Source of the DNA: Gemmatimonadota bacterium
GTDB taxonomy: Bacteria; Latescibacterota; UBA2968; UBA8231
NCBI GenBank assembly: GCA_026706505.1
Contig: JAPOYQ010000158.1
Location: 1 to 20,296 of the forward strand
Direction: 5' to 3'
DNA length: 20,296 bases
Part shown: positions 14,926 to 20,296 of the stretch, one piece after another
Position numbering within the stretch: position 1 is the first letter of the stretch
How the letters are laid out: each line of letters starts with the position of its first letter
Notes under the pieces: model-generated
What the model was told of the DNA's origin: nothing
Databases searched by the model: none
What the model saw: only the letters and a program-made list of their open reading frames with translations
Position numbers and translations under genes: made by a program

Positions 14926-16173
14926 CTAGCAGACGAGGGTGTACTGCTTCTTACCTCGGCGCACTATCAAGTACCTGCCGTGTAGGCCCTCTTGGCATCG
15001 CATGTTCCGCGCCATGTCCGTGCAGCGCTCGCCGTTGATGTAGATTGAGCCGTTTTGCACGTCTTGGCGGGCTTGGCGCTTGGAGGGCGAGACGCCGGCC
15101 GCGACGAGCAGATCGACCAATCCTAATTCCTCCTGACCCATCGCGTGCGTTGGCACGTCGTCAAAGCCTTCGAGGATTTCTTCCTCGGATAGGTCTTGAA
15201 ACTCCCCGTAAAAGAGCGCGTGCGAGATGCGTTCGGCCCGGCGAGCAGCATCGGCTCCGTGTACAATGGTCGTTGCTTCGGCGGCGAGGGTGCGCTGGGC
15301 TTCGCGCCGTTCGGGTTGGTCGCGGACGGTCTCGGCGAGTTGGAGGATCGCGTCCTGCTCTAAGAAGGTGTACGTTTTCAGGTGGTCGATGACCTTCTGG
15401 TCCTCGGCGTTGATCCAGAACTGGTAAAACTGGTAAGGCGAGGTCTTCGCGGCGTCGAGCCAGACTGTGCCTGCCTCGGTCTTGCCGAACTTGGTGCCGT
15501 CTGCTTTGGTTACTAGCGGGCAGGTCAGGCCAAAGGCTCGGCTGCCGGCGGAGCGGCGGATCAGATCGGTGCCAGCCGTGATGTTGCCCCACTGGTCAGA
15601 GCCGCCGGTCTGCAGCTCGCAGCCGTATTTTTCGTTGAGGACCAAAAAGTCGTACGCCTGTAGTGCCATGTAGCTGAACTCGGTGTAGGAAATGCCCGTT
15701 TCCAGGCGCGAGGCGACCGAGTCCTTGGCCAGCATGTAGGGGACGGGAAAGTGCTTGCCGACATCGCGCATAAAGTCGATGGCCGCGAGTTGGCCGAGCC
15801 AGTCGTGGTTATCGACCATGGTCGCGGGGTTGGGGCCGTCGAATTCGAGGAAGCGCTCTAGCTGTGCTCTGACTTTCTGCGTCCACTCGGCCACGACGTC
15901 GCTGGCATTGAGCTGGCGCTCCTCGGTTTTGCCGCCGGGGTCGCCGATCAGGCCGGTGCCACCGCCAGCCAAGGCGATGACCTTGTGGCCGGCGAGCTGG
16001 AAGCGGCGCAGGAGCAGGATCGGCACGAGGTTGCCCACCGTCAGGCTGTCGGCGGTTGGGTCGAAGCCATTGTAGAGCACGATTGGACCGGCGGCGAGGC
16101 GTTCGGCGAGGCCGTCGAGGTCGGTGACTTGGTAGATCAAGCCGCGAAATTCAAGATCGGGTATGATGTTCAT
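14926..16173 (-). CDS. tyrS: tyrosyl-tRNA synthetase
   Basis: 415 aa, bacterial TyrRS1 length. It charges tRNA-Tyr in the cytoplasm. The class I fold is clear: Y34-N-G-FDPTADSL, then the HIGH-equivalent as T45-V-G-N48, AGGGTGLIGDPGGK, the tyrosine pocket (YMALQAYDFLVLN, GGSDQWGN), and the KMSKS loop as KFGKTEAG. The C-terminal S4 RNA-binding domain is intact (VDLLVAAGVSPSKRQARQDV to the end). Both histidines of the HIGH motif are replaced (H45 to Thr, H48 to Asn, by Bacillus numbering). The start ATG 16171-16173 follows AAAAGGAAA (16178-16186). Upstream lie a terminator hairpin and a Tyr-rich leader ORF, so expression is very likely controlled by attenuation in response to charged tRNA-Tyr. 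Confidence 0.96.
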   Translation of the reverse strand: MNIIPDLEFRGLIYQVTDLDGLAERLAAGPIVLYNGFDPTADSLTVGNLVPILLLRRFQLAGHKVIALAGGGTGLIGDPGGKTEERQLNASDVVAEWTQKVRAQLERFLEFDGPNPATMVDNHDWLGQLAAIDFMRDVGKHFPVPYMLAKDSVASRLETGISYTEFSYMALQAYDFLVLNEKYGCELQTGGSDQWGNITAGTDLIRRSAGSRAFGLTCPLVTKADGTKFGKTEAGTVWLDAAKTSPYQFYQFWINAEDQKVIDHLKTYTFLEQDAILQLAETVRDQPERREAQRTLAAEATTIVHGADAARRAERISHALFYGEFQDLSEEEILEGFDDVPTHAMGQEELGLVDLLVAAGVSPSKRQARQDVQNGSIYINGERCTDMARNMRCQEGLHGRYLIVRRGKKQYTLVC

Positions 16174-16192
16174 TGCGTTTCCTTTTGGGCAT

Positions 16193-16219
16193 AAAAAAAG
16201 CCCCTGTAATCAGGGGCTT
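16193..16219 (-). terminator. tyrS attenuator: intrinsic terminator
   Basis: Perfect 9-bp stem AAGCCCCTG / CAGGGGCTT (16198-16206 and 16211-16219) with a 4-nt loop. In the tyrS direction it ends in seven T residues (16193-16199), two of them within the stem. It lies 19 nt upstream of the tyrS ATG and downstream of the leader ORF, so it would stop transcription before tyrS. Confidence 0.92.
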
Positions 16220-16297
16220 GTAAACGCGGTTGAGATGATAAAGCGAACGCACTACCCCTGTCTATGAAGCGAGGTGTAATAGTAGTAGTAGCGTTCG
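16211..16297 (-). promoter_or_regulatory. tyrS attenuator: alternative pairing segments 1, 2 and 3
   Basis: In the tyrS transcript, segment 1 (CGAACGCUAC, 16288-16297, ending in the first Tyr codon) can pair with GUAGUGCGUUCG (16244-16255) with a 2-nt bulge. The adjacent segment 2 (CAGGGG, 16255-16260, leader codons 20-21 plus boundary) can pair with CCCCUG (16211-16216), the 5' arm of the terminator, making an antiterminator. Stalling at the Tyr codons would cover segment 1 and leave segment 2 free. Confidence 0.75.
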
Positions 16298-16317
16298 GCG
16301 CGTAGGTTCTGCATCAT
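16252..16317 (-). CDS. tyrS leader peptide (five consecutive Tyr codons)
   Basis: 21-codon ORF starting with two Met codons (16315-16317 and 16312-16314), preceded by GGAGAA (16321-16326, 3 nt before the first ATG and 6 nt before the second). Nine residues (MMQNLRAER) are followed by five Tyr codons TAC TAC TAC TAT TAC (16276-16290), then TSLHRQG and TAG (16252-16254). Five Tyr in 21 residues, a good ribosome binding site, and placement between promoter and terminator are the marks of an attenuation leader peptide, as in trpL, hisL or pheM. It senses charged tRNA-Tyr (inference). The peptide itself probably has no function. Confidence 0.88.
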   Translation of the reverse strand: MMQNLRAERYYYYYTSLHRQG

Positions 16318-16333
16318 TTGTTCTCCGCGCAAA

Positions 16334-16362
16334 AATATAACTGCGACCTCTATTCACGTCAA
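16334..16362 (-). promoter_or_regulatory. tyrS leader promoter (sigma70-like)
   Basis: TTGACG (16357-16362) and TATATT (16334-16339) are separated by exactly 17 nt: five of six matches in each hexamer. Transcription would start near 16327-16328, just before the leader-peptide ribosome binding site. A forward TATAAC (16336-16341) overlaps this -10 and could serve the divergent oxidoreductase gene. Confidence 0.72.
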
Positions 16363-16376
16363 TTAGGAGGCTAACA

Positions 16377-17468
16377 ATGACTAATGAACAATACCGGGTG
16401 GCCGTCGTCGGTGCGGCCGGCACGTGGGGGCGCTATTACACGCGCGCGTACGCCGCTCATCCCAACTGTGAGATTATCGGCCTCGTCGATCGCGCTAGAG
16501 AGCGGCGGGATGCCATCGCTCAGCGCTACGGCGTGGAAAAGGTGTACGACGACCTCGACAGTCTTTTCGCGGCCGAAGTGCCCGACATTGTCTCCGCCGT
16601 GGTTCCGGTAGGCCAGAATTACCCGTGTGTCACCGCATGCGCTCGCGCTGGCGTGCGGGTGGTTTCCTGCGAGAAGCCGATTTCTCACGAACTGCACGAG
16701 GCCGACGAAATGATCCGCATCTGCCGGGAACACGGCACCTTGTTCGGCTGCGCTCAGGCCGGATGGGCGACGCCGTATATGCCCGAGGTGGTCGAGTGGG
16801 TGCGGCAGGGGCACATCGGCCGACTGACCTCAGCGGCGATTCCGGGCGGGCTGCCGACCGAAGTGTCGGGCGGTGGTTGCGTGCAGATCGCTGCTTTGCG
16901 CATCCTCACTGGGATGGATGTGGAATGGGTGGAAGGGTACACCTTGCCGGCGGTGCCGGGGTACGTGGCGGAAGGTACGCCTATAGAGGAGGGGGATGTA
17001 CCCGCGTACGGCCGCTTGGGCCTGAGCAGCGGCATCGTCTGTGAGATCGTCGCCCCTGAACCGGATGGCCGCGTGCCGACCTTTATCTCGGTCACCGGCG
17101 AGCGCGGGCAGGTCTTCTTGGCGCGCCCGCGGCCCGTGTTGATCGAGGGGACTGGCGCGGCTGCTTCTCCGGTGTATCCCGACTTTTTAGATCAGCCGCC
17201 GGCCGAGGCCTTCACCTATACGATCGAGCGCTTGATGCGCGCCCATCGGGACGGCACTGAGCCGTATAGCAGCGGCGACGATTACCGCCACTCGCTCGAA
17301 GTGGCCATCGCCTTAGTGGGCTCGGCCCATCGGGAACACGAGCGGGTGTCGCTGCCTTTTGCGGACCGCACGCTCAAGCTGTATCCGCATCCCTATCGCC
17401 TCAAGGGCGGCGATGTCGCCGGGTGGCAGAGCATTGGTTACGATGGGCCGCCGAAGATGGATGTCTGA
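16377..17468 (+). CDS. Gfo/Idh/MocA-family oxidoreductase
   Basis: 363 aa, with AGGAGG (16365-16370) 6 nt before the ATG. An N-terminal Rossmann fold carries VVGAAGTWGR (10-19) for NAD(P) binding and an acidic residue after the second strand (GLVDRA). The family's EKP motif is present as CEKPISHEL (K100, catalytic or cofactor-contacting in characterised members). The C-terminal alpha/beta domain contains SGGGCVQIAALRIL, where many members have GG-x2-D-x-G-x-H-x2-D; the His is not obvious, so the substrate pocket is atypical. Members oxidise sugars, inositols or related polyols in the cytoplasm; the substrate is not assignable. It is divergent from tyrS, and 50 nt ahead of the FAD-GcvT gene on the same strand, with which it probably forms an operon. 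Confidence 0.88.
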   Translation: MTNEQYRVAVVGAAGTWGRYYTRAYAAHPNCEIIGLVDRARERRDAIAQRYGVEKVYDDLDSLFAAEVPDIVSAVVPVGQNYPCVTACARAGVRVVSCEKPISHELHEADEMIRICREHGTLFGCAQAGWATPYMPEVVEWVRQGHIGRLTSAAIPGGLPTEVSGGGCVQIAALRILTGMDVEWVEGYTLPAVPGYVAEGTPIEEGDVPAYGRLGLSSGIVCEIVAPEPDGRVPTFISVTGERGQVFLARPRPVLIEGTGAAASPVYPDFLDQPPAEAFTYTIERLMRAHRDGTEPYSSGDDYRHSLEVAIALVGSAHREHERVSLPFADRTLKLYPHPYRLKGGDVAGWQSIGYDGPPKMDV

Positions 17469-17518
17469 GGGGAAACGCCCGTATCGAAACCGATGAGCTG
17501 ACTCGGGAGACATAGGAG

Positions 17519-19987
17519 ATGTCTGATACCACATTGCCGCAGCAAGCTAGGGGCGTCATCATTGGCGCGGGCATCGTAGGTTGCAGCGTTGCGTACCATC
17601 TGACGAAACTCGGCTGGCGGGATATCGTCGTCGTCGAGCAAGGACCGCTGTTTGAGACCGGCGGCTCGACCTCGCACGCCCCGGGCCTCGTTTTCCAACT
17701 TAACCCGTCGAAGACCATGACGGGCTTTGCGCGCTATACGGTTGAGCTTTGGAGCGAGTTGGAACTCGATGGCGAGCCGTGCGCTAAGAGCGTAGGTAGC
17801 CTTGAAGTGGCTTGGACGCAGGAGCGCCTCACCGACCTGAAGCGCAAGGCCGGGTATGGCATGAGTTGGGGCTTGGAAGCCCATCTGCTCAGCGCCGATG
17901 AGGCACGCAGTCTAATTCCCATGCTGTCCGACCGAATTCTGGGTGCGCTGTACGTTCCTTCCGACATCCAGACGAAGGCGACGAGGCCGGCTGAAGCGAT
18001 GGCGCGAGAGGCGGAACGGAATGGCGCAACGTTCTACAGTGATGTCAAAGTTACCGGCTTTGCTATCGCGGACGGACGGATTGCGGCGGTCCATACCACG
18101 CGCGGCGATATCAAGACGGATTTAGTAGTCGCTGCTACCGGTATATGGGCTCCAAAGGTTGGCGGGCTTGCCGATGTGCCCATCCCGCTGTCGCCGATGC
18201 AACATCTTTACGCCGTTACGACGCCACTGCGGGAACTCGCTGGTGCGACCGAGGATATATCGCAGCCGTTCTTGCGCCACCAAGACGGGGCTATGTATTT
18301 CCGGCAGGTCGGCGAGTGCTACGGCATCGGCTCGTACCAGCACGAACCCCTCTTAGTGGATGCCAATGACATTCTAGACCACGAGGAAGCGCCGGTTGCT
18401 CCGGCCGAGATGCCGTTCACGCCGCCCCATTTTGAGAAGGCGAGGGCAGCGGCGGGAGAAGTGCTGCCGAGCCTCAAGGGCGTGGGCTTGACGCGCAAGT
18501 TCAACGGCCTCTTCTCGTTTACTACCGATGGATTTCCTGTACTCGGCGAATCGCCTCAAGTCCGCGGGTTCTGGTCGGCGCAGGCCGTCTGGATTACGCA
18601 CGCTGGCGGCGTCGGCAAGGCGGTTGCTGAGTGGATCGCAAATGGCGAGCCGACCAGCGATCTGCGAGAGTGCGACATAAGGCGCTTTCATCCGCACGCG
18701 TACAGCCGCTCCTACGTCCGCGCTCGGGCTGCGCAACAGTACCGCGAGGTGTACGACATCATCCACCCGCGCCAGCAGATCGCCAACCCGCGCAACCTCC
18801 GCCTGACGCCGTTCTATGCGCGGCAACGGGAATTGGGTGCCGTCTTCTTTGAGAACACGGGATGGGAGCGTCCCCAGTGGTACGCCGCGAACGAGGGCCT
18901 GCTCGACTCTCTCACGGTTGCCGGCGCGTCGCGAACTGGCTGGGAGGCGCGAGAATGGTCGCCGACGATTGCAGCAGAGCACGTCGCCACTCGCGAGCGT
19001 GTAGCCCTGTTCGACCTCACTCCCTTTGCCAAGTTCGAGGTGACCGGAGCAGGCTCGCTCGCTGCGCTCCAGCGCCTTGCGACCAATCAGATGGACAAGC
19101 CCGTCGGGACTATCACATACACGTCTATGCTCACACCTCGGGGCGGCATTAAGTGCGACCTGACCGTGACGCGGCTGGGTGAGAAGCGCTTTATGGTGGT
19201 CACGGGAGGGGCTATGGGACTTCACGATCTGGGCTGGATGCAGGCGCATTTAGCGGATGATGGATCGGTTGGGGTAGCTGACATTTCGTCGGGGCTGTGC
19301 TGCATCGGCTTGTGGGGACCTCGCGCGCGCGACTTGCTGAGCCGGGTCTGTGAGGAGGATGTGAGCAACGAGGGGTTCCCCTACTTGACCGCAAAGCCTA
19401 TACGGATAGCCGAGGTTCCCGCACTGGCGCTGCGCATCTCATACGTGGGTGAGCTCGGCTGGGAGATCTACGCGCCCGCCGAGCAGGGCTTGCGGTTGTG
19501 GGATGTTCTGTGGGAGGTGGGGCGACCGCTTGGCGTCATCGCGGCAGGTGGAGGCGCCTTCGATTCGCTGCGGCTGGAAAAAGGCTACCGACTGTGGGGG
19601 AATGACATCCACACTGAGTACAATCCTTACGAGGCTGGTATAGGTTTCGCGGTGAGGATGGGGAAGGGCGATTTTCTGGGCCGGGACGAGTTGAGGAAGA
19701 TTCTCGCCCAAGGACTGACGCGCAAGCTGTGCTGTATGACGCTGGACGATCCTAATGCCGTCGTTATGGGCAAGGAGCCAATCTTGGACGGTGACTGCGT
19801 GTTGAGCTACGTGACGAGCGCCAACTACGGCCACTCGATTGGCCTTGGCATTGCGTATGGCTATCTGCCGATGAACTACACTGAGGTGGGAACCAGCGTT
19901 GACATCCTCTACTTTGGCGAGCGTCTGCAAGCAACGGTTGCGGAGGAGCCTTTGTACGACCCGGAAGGCAAGAAGATGAAGGCGTGA
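17519..19987 (+). CDS. FAD-dependent oxidoreductase-GcvT fusion (dimethylglycine/sarcosine dehydrogenase type)
   Basis: 822 aa, the length of DMGDH/SARDH-like enzymes. The ATG 17519 follows GGGAG (17505-17509). The N-terminal DAO domain has dinucleotide motif GAGIVGCSVAYHL (16-28). STSHAPGLVF follows, with His53 at the position that covalently binds FAD in dimethylglycine and sarcosine dehydrogenases. The DAO domain ends near GGVGKAVAEWI, followed by the FAO_M linker (HPHAYSRSYVRARAAQQYREVY) and a GcvT folate-binding domain (about 450-820; ATNQMDKPVGTITYTSMLTPRGG, SYVGELGWEIY, GYRLWGNDI). The reaction is inferred as oxidative N-demethylation with transfer of the C1 unit to tetrahydrofolate. 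The methylated substrate (dimethylglycine, sarcosine or another N-methyl compound) is not determinable here. Confidence 0.9.
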   Translation: MSDTTLPQQARGVIIGAGIVGCSVAYHLTKLGWRDIVVVEQGPLFETGGSTSHAPGLVFQLNPSKTMTGFARYTVELWSELELDGEPCAKSVGSLEVAWTQERLTDLKRKAGYGMSWGLEAHLLSADEARSLIPMLSDRILGALYVPSDIQTKATRPAEAMAREAERNGATFYSDVKVTGFAIADGRIAAVHTTRGDIKTDLVVAATGIWAPKVGGLADVPIPLSPMQHLYAVTTPLRELAGATEDISQPFLRHQDGAMYFRQVGECYGIGSYQHEPLLVDANDILDHEEAPVAPAEMPFTPPHFEKARAAAGEVLPSLKGVGLTRKFNGLFSFTTDGFPVLGESPQVRGFWSAQAVWITHAGGVGKAVAEWIANGEPTSDLRECDIRRFHPHAYSRSYVRARAAQQYREVYDIIHPRQQIANPRNLRLTPFYARQRELGAVFFENTGWERPQWYAANEGLLDSLTVAGASRTGWEAREWSPTIAAEHVATRERVALFDLTPFAKFEVTGAGSLAALQRLATNQMDKPVGTITYTSMLTPRGGIKCDLTVTRLGEKRFMVVTGGAMGLHDLGWMQAHLADDGSVGVADISSGLCCIGLWGPRARDLLSRVCEEDVSNEGFPYLTAKPIRIAEVPALALRISYVGELGWEIYAPAEQGLRLWDVLWEVGRPLGVIAAGGGAFDSLRLEKGYRLWGNDIHTEYNPYEAGIGFAVRMGKGDFLGRDELRKILAQGLTRKLCCMTLDDPNAVVMGKEPILDGDCVLSYVTSANYGHSIGLGIAYGYLPMNYTEVGTSVDILYFGERLQATVAEEPLYDPEGKKMKA

Positions 19988-20049
19988 AACCCTTGCTTGT
20001 TGCGTCGCGTCGAATTGATATAGAAATCCAAACAACTGGAGGTTCTCAG

Positions 20050-20296
20050 ATGGCACAAACTCTGGTAATCGACGGTCTCAAGCGGCGCACATTGCCGATT
20101 AACCTCCGGCAGAGCGGCAACAGCGACGCCCAGATGCTAATATCTGCCCGCATCAGGAAGTCCCCGTGGTGGCATCTGTCAAAGGCGGCAGGCTGCTGGG
20201 CATATACGACGTACAATCACATGTATCATCCGCGTGCGTACGTCAGACCCGAGGATGGGGGATTGTTTGAGGAGTACAAATATCTGACCGAAAATG
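20050..20296 (+). CDS. GcvT-family aminomethyltransferase/demethylase (partial, 5' end only)
   Basis: 82 codons are visible before the right edge. The ATG 20050 follows GGAGG (20038-20042, 7-nt spacing). The translation has RIRKSPWWHLSKAAGCWAY, then TTYNHMYHPRAYV and a GGLFEEYKYL stretch, resembling the N-terminus of stand-alone GcvT-type proteins, which include glycine-cleavage T proteins and DmdA-like demethylases. It lies 62 nt behind the FAD-GcvT fusion, probably in the same operon, and would process methyl groups on tetrahydrofolate (inference). The catalytic and folate-binding regions lie outside the window. Confidence 0.75.
   Translation, partial: MAQTLVIDGLKRRTLPINLRQSGNSDAQMLISARIRKSPWWHLSKAAGCWAYTTYNHMYHPRAYVRPEDGGLFEEYKYLTEN

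Noticed and set aside
18374..19249. Reverse-strand open frame of 291 codons inside the FAD-GcvT gene
   Set aside because: It lies wholly within a well-supported gene and shows no domain, signal peptide or ribosome binding site.

Overview
The window is GC-rich DNA from a Gram-negative bacterium. It carries lipoprotein signal peptides, small outer-membrane-barrel candidates, and a secreted protease ending in an NYPNPFN/FlgD-like C-terminal domain. That domain style, together with a sugar-phosphate-isomerase-like TIM barrel, a Gfo/Idh/MocA oxidoreductase and a DMGDH/GcvT-type demethylation pair, suggests an uncultured FCB-type or related lineage (Latescibacterota- or Poribacteria-like). This placement is inference from gene content only; no rRNA gene is present. 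I see no tRNA, CRISPR array or insertion sequence.

Layout. 1-754 (-): 5' part of a xylose-isomerase-like TIM-barrel protein, running off the left edge. 891-1880 (-): lipoprotein with a DUF1524/HNH-type nuclease domain and two EF-hand+Excalibur units. 2056-3609 (+): Arg/Trp-rich, probable outer-membrane protein. 3786-8005 (+): secreted M6 metalloprotease with a beta-helix and FlgD-like tail, overlapping nadB (L-aspartate oxidase) by 4 bases. 7991-11615 (-): APC permease, then a cassette of a 197-aa barrel paralog, a lipoprotein with two internal repeats, and a second 197-aa barrel paralog. 11759-14925 (+): Cache-domain secreted protein, guaA with a eukaryote-like extended C-terminal domain, and an MntA-HepT-like toxin-antitoxin pair. 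14926-16317 (-): tyrS preceded by a tyrosine-rich leader peptide and an attenuator. 16377-20296 (+): Gfo/Idh/MocA oxidoreductase, an FAD oxidoreductase-GcvT fusion (dimethylglycine/sarcosine dehydrogenase type), and the start of a second GcvT-family protein.

The most striking element is the tyrS control region (about 16193-16362). A consensus-like promoter is followed by a 21-codon leader ORF with five consecutive Tyr codons. Next come mutually exclusive pairing segments, then a perfect 9-bp GC-rich terminator with a U-tract just upstream of the tyrS ribosome binding site. This is the full architecture of ribosome-mediated transcription attenuation, applied to a tyrosyl-tRNA synthetase.

No gene-free stretch exceeds 300 bases. 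The gaps at 755-890, 1881-2055, 3610-3785, 10169-10325 and 11616-11758 hold only the weak promoter or repeat signals listed. 16174-16376 holds the attenuator.
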